Shown in pieces: positions 36,380 to 46,300 of a stretch of DNA of 64,000 bases. The notes under the pieces were generated by a model. It was not told the origin of the DNA and did no database searches. It was given only the letters and a program-made list of their open reading frames with translations. Every line of letters starts with the position of its first letter. Position 1 is the stretch's first letter. The position numbers were made by a program, and so were the translations under genes. The stretch is taken from positions 124,001 through 188,000 of the forward strand of contig JAIOYW010000002.1 in the NCBI GenBank assembly GCA_021740915.1. The letters run 5' to 3'. Source of the DNA: Ignavibacteriales bacterium (GTDB lineage: Bacteria; Bacteroidota; Ignavibacteria; Ignavibacteriales; Melioribacteraceae).

Positions 36380-38425
36380 TTAGTTTATTCCAAATGACCT
36401 TAAAATATTTACAGCCAGAAACGCTAAGATATATGCTATTCCACTGTAAACAATGAGTTGAATGACTGGAACACGCCAGGAACCGGTTTCCTGTCTGCTG
36501 ACAGCTAAGGTGGACATACACTGAAGCGCGAAAACAAAGAAAATGATTAACCCGATAATTGTCGCAGGTGTAAACAACAATTGACCAGTTGACTCAATCT
36601 TAGCTTCTCGCATCGATAGAAGTATCGATTGCTGCAATGTCGCATCATCTGCTGTAACCTTAAAAATGAGCGCAAGTGAACTGACGAATACTTCACGTGC
36701 AGCAAAAGCTGAAATGAGTGCTACTCCCACCCTCCAGTCCAGACCCAGAGGAAGCATGATCGGTTGTATGTAATGTCCAAGATCAGCGGCATATGATGTC
36801 TGAAGTCTTTGATGCGCAACCATCTCTTCAATCTGCTCTGTCGAATAATTTCCAGCAGGTACTGATGGTTCTGTATTGGGAAAATATGTCAGAATCCACA
36901 GAATAACTGAGAAAGCAAGAATTGTAAGACCGGCTTTTTTTAAATATATGTAAGAGCTGTTTAAAGTGTTAGATATTACATTCTTTATCTTGGGCATTTT
37001 ATAAGTAGGTAATTCAAGAATAAAGGATGAATTATCTTCCGTTTTAAATACTGAGTTACTGAATCTGTTTACAATTGATGCAATTATCACACTGAAAACA
37101 ATACTGGAGACATAAATTGCCAGGAGAACTATTCCACCTAGCCAGAATGATTCCTTCGGAATAAGATATGCGATCAGGAGTGCATAAACTGGTAAACGCG
37201 CGCTGCAACTCATAAGAGGAATAATAAAAATAGTAAGAAATCGTTCTTTCCGGTTTGGAATAGTCCTGGTCGCCATTATTGCAGGAATTGCACACGCAAA
37301 TCCGGAGAGCATCGGGACAAAAGATTTACCGTTGAGACCTATCTTAGAGAGTGGTTTATCAATCAGCATCGCACCCCTGGCGAGATAGCCGGAATCTTCT
37401 AAAAGTCCCAGAATAAAAAATAAAATAAAAATCTGCGGAACGAAGACCATCACTGATCCGACACCGCTGATAATTCCATCGGAAATGAAGTTGCCCCAGA
37501 TATTTTTCCCAATGAGAAGAACAGATTCAGAAGCAAGAAAACCAAAAAGTTCATCAATAATATTCATTGCCGGAATTGCCAGCCAGAATATGGAACTGAA
37601 TATCAGAGCCATGATAAACATAAAGGAAATCAATCCCCAAAAAGGATGAAGCATATATTTATCTATCCTAAGCGAATTAGCATCAAGCTTTTTACACTCG
37701 TTATAATTATTTGCTCTCTGAACCCCGAGAAGGATAAGCTGGCTATTAGCACGCGCGAGATTCGGATGACCAGGTTCTACGTCGTCAGCAGGATTGATTA
37801 CCAGAGATGTCACCCTTTCAATTTCATTATAAATCCCGATCAGTTGCGCATGAGTAAGGTCACCAAGTGCAGTAGCAGGTTTTAACAGATTATCATTTTG
37901 AAGAGAAAGATTTTTTATTATGTCGATTAATTGAGGAACACCTTTACCGGTGCGTGAATCAACCCTTACAACAGGGCAATCCAATTCGGAGGACAATGTG
38001 TTAGTATCGATGTCAAGATTTTTTTTTATCAGAGTGTCGAGCATGCTCAGAGCAATAATTATCCTGAAACCGCACATTTGAAGCTGTTTTACGAGAAGTA
38101 AATGACGCTGAAGCTGACTCGCGTCAACGACAACAATAAGAAAATCCGGGGATCCAAATTTCGGATGATTGTATAGAATATCCACTGCAACTTTTTCATC
38201 CGGAGAACCAGGATTCAGACTTATTATACCAGGTGAATCTAAGAGAGTATGATTTTGAAGATATTTGGTTAGAATGTTTCCGGTAGAATATTCAACGGTG
38301 GAACCGGGGTAATTCACCGTCTTGGCGCTTTTCCCTGTAAGGACATTAAAAAGTGAGGTTTTCCCGGCATTCGGCTGCCCGACCAGAGCTGCGAGTACCG
38401 GTTTTTCGGCTTTGCCGGGAATCAT
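36380..38425 (-). CDS. feoB: Ferrous iron transporter B
   Basis: A 681-residue Fe(II) transporter of the inner membrane. The N-terminal G domain has G1 GQPNAGKT (16-23), NYPGSTVEYS (38-47) as switch, DSPG (63-66) and then a changed G4: SMLD (127-130) instead of NxxD. The membrane part carries the two Gate repeats, including GFACAIPAIMATRTIPNRKE and PLMSCSARLPVYAL. Feo takes up ferrous iron in low-oxygen conditions. It overlaps feoA by four bases. Length is at the short end for the family because the spacer after the G domain is short. Confidence 0.96.
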   Translation of the reverse strand: MIPGKAEKPVLAALVGQPNAGKTSLFNVLTGKSAKTVNYPGSTVEYSTGNILTKYLQNHTLLDSPGIISLNPGSPDEKVAVDILYNHPKFGSPDFLIVVVDASQLQRHLLLVKQLQMCGFRIIIALSMLDTLIKKNLDIDTNTLSSELDCPVVRVDSRTGKGVPQLIDIIKNLSLQNDNLLKPATALGDLTHAQLIGIYNEIERVTSLVINPADDVEPGHPNLARANSQLILLGVQRANNYNECKKLDANSLRIDKYMLHPFWGLISFMFIMALIFSSIFWLAIPAMNIIDELFGFLASESVLLIGKNIWGNFISDGIISGVGSVMVFVPQIFILFFILGLLEDSGYLARGAMLIDKPLSKIGLNGKSFVPMLSGFACAIPAIMATRTIPNRKERFLTIFIIPLMSCSARLPVYALLIAYLIPKESFWLGGIVLLAIYVSSIVFSVIIASIVNRFSNSVFKTEDNSSFILELPTYKMPKIKNVISNTLNSSYIYLKKAGLTILAFSVILWILTYFPNTEPSVPAGNYSTEQIEEMVAHQRLQTSYAADLGHYIQPIMLPLGLDWRVGVALISAFAAREVFVSSLALIFKVTADDATLQQSILLSMREAKIESTGQLLFTPATIIGLIIFFVFALQCMSTLAVSRQETGSWRVPVIQLIVYSGIAYILAFLAVNILRSFGIN

Positions 38426-38643
38426 GACACTATAATTGAAGCCGCTTCGTTTTTCCTTAACGCAATTATTGAGCCGCGAATTGAAAAAGCAAGGGGGTCG
38501 TGAAATAAAGACCGGTTTACCAGTTCAATTTCCTGTCCGGGTGTGAACCCGATTTCCAGAATTCGTTTACTCGAAGGATGTGTGAAATCTATTTCGCTTA
38601 TAACTACTTTTTCGCCAAAATTTAAGTTTGCTGCCGTTTTCAT
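38422..38643 (-). CDS. feoA: Ferrous iron transport protein A (SH3-like)
   Basis: A 73-residue cytoplasmic SH3-fold protein with the FeoA signature (RILEIGFTPGQEIELVNRS, about 28-46, and PLAFSIRGSIIALRKNEA). It assists FeoB and is coupled to it by a four-base overlap. The 81-base gap upstream holds a palindrome that may be an iron-regulator site. Confidence 0.94.
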   Translation of the reverse strand: MKTAANLNFGEKVVISEIDFTHPSSKRILEIGFTPGQEIELVNRSLFHDPLAFSIRGSIIALRKNEAASIIVS

Positions 38644-38662
38644 ATTAAAAATTACTATTATT

Positions 38663-38685
38663 TATATTTAGTCTATGTAAATATA
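38663..38685. promoter_or_regulatory. Candidate iron-regulator operator before feoA
   Basis: TATATTTA (38663-38670), seven bases, then TAAATATA (38678-38685): a perfect eight-base inverted repeat lying 20 to 42 bases before the feoA ATG. Position and symmetry fit a DtxR/Fur-type repressor site, but the sequence is AT-rich and no regulator is encoded nearby. Inference only. Confidence 0.35.
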
Positions 38686-38724
38686 GTGGAGATTATTTAA
38701 TATTTCAAGAAAGATTAGAAAAAA

Positions 38725-39612
38725 TTAATATTTCACTAGAAAAATTGTTCCGGCTACGATCAGGGCAGCGGCAATTGTTCTGCGAATCTTGAAGTTTTCG
38801 TTGTAGAATTTCCCCCCGGCAACTGTGGCAAATAAAACTGAAAGCCTCTTTACTGAAAGTACAAGTGCGACCGAAGCAAGTTTAACAGCTTCGATTTGTG
38901 TGTAACGGTACATGAATGTAACCAGTCCGAGAATCACAATAATAGTAGTGATTCCGGAACCACTCTTTCTTTTGGAATCCTGACTGATACCTTTCCTTTT
39001 TCGATTAAAAACCCAAAAGAGAGCAAAAAAAAGGAATGCAAAAAACTGCTGATACAATAGAAAAATCTTTGGTTCAGTCTTATAACTTGTCAGGATGTAC
39101 TTATCAGCAACAGAAGTCGCGGTAAAGATAAATAAGGCTGTAAATATGTAAATGTGAGCTTTTGAATTGGCAACCGCCCTGAAAGGTGATAAGATGCCAT
39201 CCCCTTTTCGTAATTCCAGGATATAAGAACCGGAAAAAATAAGAAACAGCCCTACTGCCTCAACCAATGTAATCCGGTCTCCAATTATTACAAATGCAGT
39301 AATCGCCACTAAAGCAGGAGTCGCCGCAAGCAAAGGTAATGCCCTGCTGAGTTCCAGATTCTGAATTGCAAGCATTACATTGTAAAAAGCAAAAGCACCC
39401 AGGACACTTTTAACTGCAATAATAATAATCACCTCTGTACCAGGCATCATATTATCAATCCAGGGAAACAACATAAAACTGAAAATCAATGATAAACCGG
39501 TAACCTTTAAGGAGAACTCTAAAGGATCCATATCAAATAAAACCTTTTTCTGCATTAAAGCAGCTAATGCAGAAAAAACCGCAGAAGAGAAGGAAAGTAA
39601 AAACCAGAGCAT
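38725..39612 (-). CDS. EamA/DMT-family membrane protein
   Basis: A 295-residue inner-membrane protein with about ten helices in two EamA repeats (about 2-132 and 150-292). VLGAFAFYNVMLAIQNLELS (70-89) and GLVTFMYRYTQIEAVKLASV (about 234-253) are the paired family segments. It lies two bases after the TonB-dependent receptor stop, so the two are likely co-transcribed; this might be an inner-membrane partner, but the family has many substrates. It is only distantly similar to the exporter at 10378. Confidence 0.82.
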   Translation of the reverse strand: MLWFLLSFSSAVFSALAALMQKKVLFDMDPLEFSLKVTGLSLIFSFMLFPWIDNMMPGTEVIIIIAVKSVLGAFAFYNVMLAIQNLELSRALPLLAATPALVAITAFVIIGDRITLVEAVGLFLIFSGSYILELRKGDGILSPFRAVANSKAHIYIFTALFIFTATSVADKYILTSYKTEPKIFLLYQQFFAFLFFALFWVFNRKRKGISQDSKRKSGSGITTIIVILGLVTFMYRYTQIEAVKLASVALVLSVKRLSVLFATVAGGKFYNENFKIRRTIAAALIVAGTIFLVKY

Positions 39613-39614
39613 GT

Positions 39615-41741
39615 TTATATCGAGAATAAAGCCTTAATAAAATAATTCCTGCCCGGTTCGAAATGAATAATACCGCGATATGATGACAAGTGATATTTAT
39701 ATGCTTTATTAGTAAGGTTGTCAATTCCACAAAATAATTTCACGTACGACCCGTAAATTTTTACAGGAATTGAATTAAAGTGCAGATTAAAAGTAGTGTA
39801 CCCTCCTGTTCTAACCTCACCTGGAGCAATATCATCCTGATCCGTAAAAATTTCGGTGCGAAATACTAACTGACCGGTCGAGGAAAAAGTATATGCAATT
39901 GCAGATTTTAACGTAAGAGGAGGGATCTGCGGAAGATTCAGATCAAGATTGGTATCTTCGCCTCTGACGTACCCAGCAACAATAGAAAAATCAAAATTGC
40001 CGGCAGAAAATCCTGCGCTGGCATCAAAGCCGTAGATTCTTGCTGATCCAACATTCTTCTTAATATAAAGACTATCCGCAACCGCGATGTCATCAATCAC
40101 AAGATTATTAAATAAATTCCAATAAAAGTTGATGCTGTATCTTATGTTCGGGCTGTTGCGTCGGAAACCAATATCAAAATTATAAGCTGATTCAGGGTCA
40201 AGATCCGGATTTCCAAGAAATATCACTGAACCAAGATTTATATACTGAAATCTTTCCTCAAGTGAGGGCGCTCTGAAAGATCGTCCAATGTTCAAAGTTA
40301 TCTGGTGGAGATCAAATACTGGAACAAGCATTCCAAAATTTGCACTCCATGAAGAATTCCTTATATCCGTTGCGGAGAAAGAAGCTGATGGATTCACTGG
40401 CGGATTATCATTTTTAATTCCGTTAATGATTATGTACTCCGGGTTATCAATCTCTTCGGAAGTAACACGTACGAGGTCATAACGAAATCCTAACATTGCT
40501 ACGATTTCACCAGGGAATTTGTACTCATCCTGAACAAAAAAGCCAAGCGATCCATAATCTGAAATCGGGACTGGTCTTTCTCCGACAATTTTATTGAGGG
40601 GGATCTGGTTTGTAGTTCTGCGACTGTCCATTTCCCTCTGCCAGTATTCAACCCCAGCCAAAAGCAAATGTCTGTCAAAAGTCCAATCAGACTGCAAAGA
40701 TAAGCCTCTTGTCCTGTGGTCGGCTTCAGGCAATAAAACCGCATTTACATTTGGTTTTAGCTCTACTTTTCTTCTTATATCCTGACGATATGCCTGGAAT
40801 GAAATCTTGCTGAAATTTTCTGATAAATTATCAATGCTATATTTAAACGATGATAATTCCCGTTTTTCTTCCGGATATCTTGCTGTTGCAGCCGCAGGAA
40901 AAGATCGTCCACCTGGTATTCCAACATCACTTGCATAAAAATTCTGATAATTAAATGATATTGTATGGTTGTTAAGTAACTTAAGTGCACCGCCAGCCGA
41001 GAAGCTACGGTCATTAAACCTGCTGTCTTTCAGAATCCCGGCAGGAGTTGAAGCATCGCCTGCCGAGCGTCTCCCATATGCAATCTTCAGATAATGTGAT
41101 GCTGAAGCGCTATTAATCGAAACATGATTAGAATTGCCCGAATTTACCGAATTAAATTGTGACGAAACTTCTGCTTTAATTACATTCTCAGATTGAAATA
41201 TCGGATCGAACGTGCTGACATTAATAACACCTCCTGTAGCTCCGGTCCCGTAGAGAGATGAATAACCTGACTTTAGAACTTCAACAGAAGAAATATCCTG
41301 CATATTGAACATTGATAAAGCCGCAGCGTGATTATTTGCAGTTTCAATTCTTGCTCCATCAACCAGGGTAACAATATTATTTCCCGATGACCCTCTGATG
41401 TTAAGTGCTGTTCCCCACATTCCATCACGGATTAACCAGAGCCCGTCAGTTTCTGAGAGAATTTCAGAAATTGTGGAAGCTGAAGATTTGCTAAACATCT
41501 GACTGCTGAAATATTCAATCTGCTGAGGAATATCATACAAATAACGATCAGCCCTGTTACTGATAACTTTGATTTCATCAAGTGTATATTTGTTAATCCT
41601 TGAACTGTCCTCGTCACTGAACCCTACAGCATTAGATTGTCCAGAATGACCCCGTCCTGAACTAAAATTGGTTTGCGCAAATAATCCGATGGTCAAAAGA
41701 ATAAATAAAAAGCCCGCTTTAATAGATATGTACCTGATCAT
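39615..41741 (-). CDS. TonB-dependent outer-membrane receptor
   Basis: A 708-residue receptor. A signal peptide (about 1-22, ending GLFAQ) is followed by the plug domain with TLDEIKVISNRADRYLYDIP (about 53-72) and SLYGTGATGGVINVSTF (about 162-178), and a 22-strand beta-barrel ending in FIKALFSI. Plug-barrel proteins import siderophores, B12, sugars or metals using TonB energy. A full-length barrel and the nearby feoAB suggest iron or heme; BtuB-like B12 uptake is an alternative given the B12-dependent enzymes. No FecR/sigma pair is nearby. It is divergent from the octaheme cytochrome. Confidence 0.92.
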   Translation of the reverse strand: MIRYISIKAGFLFILLTIGLFAQTNFSSGRGHSGQSNAVGFSDEDSSRINKYTLDEIKVISNRADRYLYDIPQQIEYFSSQMFSKSSASTISEILSETDGLWLIRDGMWGTALNIRGSSGNNIVTLVDGARIETANNHAAALSMFNMQDISSVEVLKSGYSSLYGTGATGGVINVSTFDPIFQSENVIKAEVSSQFNSVNSGNSNHVSINSASASHYLKIAYGRRSAGDASTPAGILKDSRFNDRSFSAGGALKLLNNHTISFNYQNFYASDVGIPGGRSFPAAATARYPEEKRELSSFKYSIDNLSENFSKISFQAYRQDIRRKVELKPNVNAVLLPEADHRTRGLSLQSDWTFDRHLLLAGVEYWQREMDSRRTTNQIPLNKIVGERPVPISDYGSLGFFVQDEYKFPGEIVAMLGFRYDLVRVTSEEIDNPEYIIINGIKNDNPPVNPSASFSATDIRNSSWSANFGMLVPVFDLHQITLNIGRSFRAPSLEERFQYINLGSVIFLGNPDLDPESAYNFDIGFRRNSPNIRYSINFYWNLFNNLVIDDIAVADSLYIKKNVGSARIYGFDASAGFSAGNFDFSIVAGYVRGEDTNLDLNLPQIPPLTLKSAIAYTFSSTGQLVFRTEIFTDQDDIAPGEVRTGGYTTFNLHFNSIPVKIYGSYVKLFCGIDNLTNKAYKYHLSSYRGIIHFEPGRNYFIKALFSI

Positions 41742-41821
41742 ATAACAAAGAAAATTAATTTTACTTTTGTAAAAATAGTGATATTTCCCAAATTGCCCAT
41801 AAAATATGATGCTCTGTATTA

Positions 41822-41852
41822 TTGAATATATTTTAAATAAAAAGTATCTTTG
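41822..41852 (+). promoter_or_regulatory. Candidate Bacteroidota-type promoter for the octaheme cytochrome gene
   Basis: TTG (41822-41824), 20 bases, then TATCTTTG (41845-41852) fits the TTTG-N19-21-TAnnTTTG pattern of Bacteroidota housekeeping sigma factors. It ends 30 bases before the ATG at 41883. No transcription start was measured, so this is pattern only. Confidence 0.35.
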
Positions 41853-41882
41853 TATCTTATATAGAATATTTCTGGATGTATT

Positions 41883-43250
41883 ATGAAAAACTTATTGATG
41901 CTACTATGCATACCGTTGTTTGTGGCTTTCGGCCAGTCACAGGATCACTCCGAATTTTTTGAAGACGAATTTGAAACTCCTCAGGAAGTGACAGAAAATT
42001 GCCTGACATGCCATGATACTGTCGGTGATGAGGTACTTAAAACAAAACATTGGAACTGGGGACAGGCATCTGTATCCGGTCAGCGGCATGGGATGATAGA
42101 TTACGGTAAAAAAAATCTTATTAATAATTTCTGTATAGCAATTCCTTCAAATTATCCGAGATGCACAAGTTGTCATATCAGTTATGGGTGGAAAGATGCA
42201 AATTTTGATTTTTCTGATCCGAACAATATCGATTGTCTGATCTGCCACGACCGAACCGGCACATATTCAAAAATTCCTGATGGAGCCGGAATGCCAGATA
42301 AGGCATTGAATTTGTTAAAAGTTGCTAAAAGTGTTGGAGCCCCAACAAGAGCTAATTGCGGAAAATGCCATTTTGACGGCGGCGGCGGTTCAGGTGTAAA
42401 ACACGGGGATATGGATGAAAGCCTTATTAAACCCTCACCTGCCCTGGATGTACACATGGGCAAACATAATTTTCAGTGTCAGAAATGCCATACCACAACG
42501 AATCATGAAATTGCCGGAGCCAGTCACGGATCAATAGCAAAAGGGAAAAATCATTTCGGCTGTATTAGTTGCCATGGTGAGAAAGTACACAAAAAAGGTG
42601 TTTTGAATAAACATATTAAATCAGTTGCTTGCGAAACCTGCCATATTCCTGCTTTCGCACGCCAGGAGCCTACTGTCACTTTCTGGGATTGGTCTCAGGC
42701 GGGTAAAGATATCAAGCCCGAAAAAGTGCATGGCAAGGATAATTACATCAAGAAAAAAGGTGCTCTCACCTGGGAAAAAGATGTCCGCCCTGTGTACGCC
42801 TGGTATAATGGCAAAGCAGATTATTACACCAGGGGTGATAAATTCGATGATAAATCAGCCGTTCCATTGAATCAGCTTAAGGGTGATATCAGGGACCCCA
42901 AAGCGAAAATCACTCCCTTCAAACTCATGAAAGGAAAGCAGCCATATGACCCTGAGAATAAATATCTTATAATTCCCAATCTTTATGGTAAAGAGGGATA
43001 CTGGAAAACTTTTGACTGGAAGCGAGCCTCAGAAATTGGCATGCAGAGTGTGGGATTGAAATTTTCAGGAAAAGTCGATTTTATTGAAACAGAAATGTAT
43101 TGGCCTGTAAACCATATGGTACCACCTGCTTCAGAAGCTCTCAAATGTATGAACTGTCACGGCAAACGTGGTTTTCTTCTAGATTGGGAAAAATTAGGAT
43201 ATGATCAGGATCCGCTCAGAACAAGAGGCCGATTCAATAAAAAAAGTTGA
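41883..43250 (+). CDS. Octaheme c-type cytochrome, tetrathionate-reductase (OTR) family
   Basis: A 455-residue exported protein: a signal peptide (about 1-18) and eight CxxCH heme sites beginning at C40, C94, C118, C159, C199, C227, C250 and C422. The seven-plus-one spacing with a roughly 170-residue gap before the last heme is the layout of Shewanella-type octaheme tetrathionate reductase. Those enzymes reduce tetrathionate, nitrite or hydroxylamine in the periplasm, with a lysine replacing a histidine at one active heme. No quinol-oxidising partner gene is adjacent, and the true substrate is open. It stands alone, divergent from the TonB receptor and followed by a terminator. Confidence 0.87.
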   Translation: MKNLLMLLCIPLFVAFGQSQDHSEFFEDEFETPQEVTENCLTCHDTVGDEVLKTKHWNWGQASVSGQRHGMIDYGKKNLINNFCIAIPSNYPRCTSCHISYGWKDANFDFSDPNNIDCLICHDRTGTYSKIPDGAGMPDKALNLLKVAKSVGAPTRANCGKCHFDGGGGSGVKHGDMDESLIKPSPALDVHMGKHNFQCQKCHTTTNHEIAGASHGSIAKGKNHFGCISCHGEKVHKKGVLNKHIKSVACETCHIPAFARQEPTVTFWDWSQAGKDIKPEKVHGKDNYIKKKGALTWEKDVRPVYAWYNGKADYYTRGDKFDDKSAVPLNQLKGDIRDPKAKITPFKLMKGKQPYDPENKYLIIPNLYGKEGYWKTFDWKRASEIGMQSVGLKFSGKVDFIETEMYWPVNHMVPPASEALKCMNCHGKRGFLLDWEKLGYDQDPLRTRGRFNKKS

Positions 43251-43273
43251 TATTTACTTTCAATTTTAACTTC

Positions 43274-43307
43274 AAAAAAAGGCTTGTTTTGCAAGCCTTT
43301 TTTTTTT
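43274..43307. terminator. Bidirectional Rho-independent terminator
   Basis: GGCTTG (43281-43286) and CAAGCC (43292-43297) form a six-pair stem with loop TTTTG, preceded by seven A and followed by ten T. It lies between the convergent cytochrome and amidase genes and can serve both strands. Confidence 0.88.
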
Positions 43308-43334
43308 GACAAATACTTAGTTCAAATTACAGTA

Positions 43335-46300
43335 TTAGTTCATTCCAAGATAACGCAGAAAGTAACCCATCAGGGTTTTTCTGTCAGAAGGTGAATTAAC
43401 AGTCTCAAATGGAAATCCAATAGTAATACAGGAATAACTTTCATTTTTGAAGCCCACTGAAGCAGAAAAACTATTGTCCTTATATCTTAATAAAACTTCA
43501 GCTCCTCTGACTGGATTAATTGCATCAGGCGATTCAACCTGGTAAGCACTCCCAAGAAGAGTGGTTTGAAAGCTATATTTTTTATTTCCTGAATCATCCA
43601 AAACGGGAAGTGTGAAAAATTCACCGCTTCCTGAGGCAAAGCCAGTTGCCAATTTTATCCTTAGCATATCCGTTGCGAATAAAATGGCGCTACTATCAAT
43701 AACTTCGGATTTAAATATATCACTTCCAATATACGAACCTGAAATTATTACCCTGCCGTTGCTACGAAAATAGCCCGTGAGGAAATTTCGCAACTTCTCT
43801 CCAAGAACAGAATATTCCATGGTAAACCGGGAATTTCCCACTTTCTTCTGTTCATGGAAATTTTTTTCCTCTCCACAAATAATGTCAACCAGATCAAAAT
43901 CATTTAGATTAACCTGTCCGTTTTCCACAGATTCTTCCGAACAGGAAACGAAAGATAATCCATTCTCAATCATAGCTTTTCCGTGTATTGACGGATAATC
44001 AAATGAATTTCCCGGAATCACTTCAGTTTCGTAATCTCCACGGCTCGCTCCAAAACCGGGAGCGTCATTCGAAATAAAAAGGGAGTTCGGATCAAAATCA
44101 TATTGGAGACCAGTATAACTGTAATCCAGTTTATCCGGCACACCTGCGTCGAGGTTACTAAGAAATCCGGAAAATTCATCTGTCTCAATCCAGGCAGGAG
44201 TGCTGACTCTGTCAAAATTGTTCACTATCAGAACAGGTTTTATATCCGAATTTGAATATCCTGCGGACAATATCTCTGATGGAAAACTCTCTCCTCCGGA
44301 ATTAAGCGCAGTAACTTTGAAACTGTAAATTTGTCCGGGCAGCATGTTCTCAATAATACATTTTTGACCATTCACAATCCTTCCGTTATCAAAACCACCG
44401 TCCACAATACGTGTATAAACCTTACAATATTTGGGGGCTGAGTTCGGTTCTCCTTTTTCTGTTACCTCATTCCATCTCAATTCGACAGATTTTCCATCAA
44501 TTGACTTGATCAGAAAATTATTAACCGGCAAAGGCTGAACAACATAATCATAGCCATTTTGACTTGCGATAAATTTAAGCATCGCTTTATAAATTGATCT
44601 CCCGACAGTGAATTTAAAACGTGGATCGTTCATATAACGCATATCGAGAAAATTCTGGTGTGAAAGAAGTTCAAGTAGTACAGCCGGAACATTTGGTCGG
44701 AATGCTTCGCTATACATAGAATTCATGAGCTGTCTTCTGTTCCACGTTGTATCCCAGTTGATACGAAGGTCATTTACAAGCTGAGTTTGCAGAATGTCCG
44801 CCAGGTCCCTGTTTGCAAGCCTTGACATACCGTCCGGGAATACATCGAGAGACTCGGCATCCATGATACTATAAATTGATAGTGTTCCAATAGTTGTATC
44901 TTTGGAAATTCCGGCGTCCGTATGAAAAGCCATTGAAAGGTCTATTGGTATTCCGAGACCAGCAGCGCTTCTGTTATTATTTGGTCCGGCTGGTGCGCCC
45001 CGAAGATAATTAACCCACTCACCCCTGCATTGATAATCATCCTTATAATCGCTGATACCATCATTAAGAGCATATATCAAGTCAGCAGGCATTCCGGCAT
45101 ATTGAAGATAATATCTTGCCCCCTCATAAAATTTTGGCCTCCCGCTTACTGTGCCTCCCCTTTGAACGACGCCAAAACCTCCTCCAAATCTCACGGCATC
45201 AGCACTTATGAACCTGCCGGTCTCGTTACTTTTATTTGTTAAAAAGACGCCTGATTCACTATTAAGTCCCTTTCTGAATCTGAAAGTACCAAGATAAATC
45301 CATGTACCAGCACCGATAGTTTGATTTATTGAAAATTCAGTTTTGCCACCATCGTGCCAGACTGTATAATGTGCATCCGAAACATTTTTTCCTGTCTGCC
45401 CATAAGAAATATAGACAGCATAATCTCCCGTTTCAGGAATTTCCGGGATCCAGGAAGTCCGTGCAGATGAAATATTGTCACTTTCTATATATCTGAAAGT
45501 TCCGGCTTTGAAGGGATTGAAGTCATCAACATATGGCAAGTCACCTTCTGCAAACCCCTCAGAGCTACCATTTTTCCATTTATTAATTCCTTGTCCGTCA
45601 GTCTCAGAAAATTTACCTTTTAATTGAACCGCAGCCATATCATTGTCTATTACGACAACATTTTTCTGCGGATCCCTCTCACGGGGAATAAAAACATTTG
45701 CTCCGGCATTTTCAAGCATTGGTATAAGATATGGAATAGTTATGGACAAGGGGAGAACATCCTCAACGGTCTGAAACAATCTTGGTCTCTGCCATTCCCA
45801 CCTTCCTGCATCCTGAGAATAATACCATCCATGACTATGCCATAATGCAATATTGGTATTCGTGAGTCCGTGGCTCGGAGTATTTCCGCTACTTATATTC
45901 TTTACTAAAGGTATCCTCGCCCTTATATTTTCCTTTGGAAGTCTGGCAGTGTCATAATCATTTTTATCAGCACGGAAATAGTTTGGAATCAGATTCTCAA
46001 TTTTATATCCTGTCGTGGAGATCTCGAACCAGTAATTATTAAATTCAGGCCCGAAAAAATTCTTCACCTCATTATATATTAGAGGTATGTCATCTTCCCT
46101 GAAAGGGCGAAAAGAGAAATATCCGTTAAATTCCAACTGGATCAGTTTTGCATCTGTATTGATTGAACCGGATTTTATCTCAGTGCCAACAGGCATATCA
46201 AAATTCATTTTTGCGGATCGAACCGTATCAGTAAATTGAGCAAGCCGAGCCTGAAAATTGATTTCAATCTGTTGCAGCTCCTTGCTTGAAGCACAACTGT

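Noticed and set aside
41742-41882. Cobalamin or other riboswitch in the gap between the TonB receptor and the cytochrome gene
   Set aside because: At 141 bases the gap is too short for the usual B12 riboswitch and shares two promoters; only an AT-rich six-base inverted repeat near 41759-41774 was seen.
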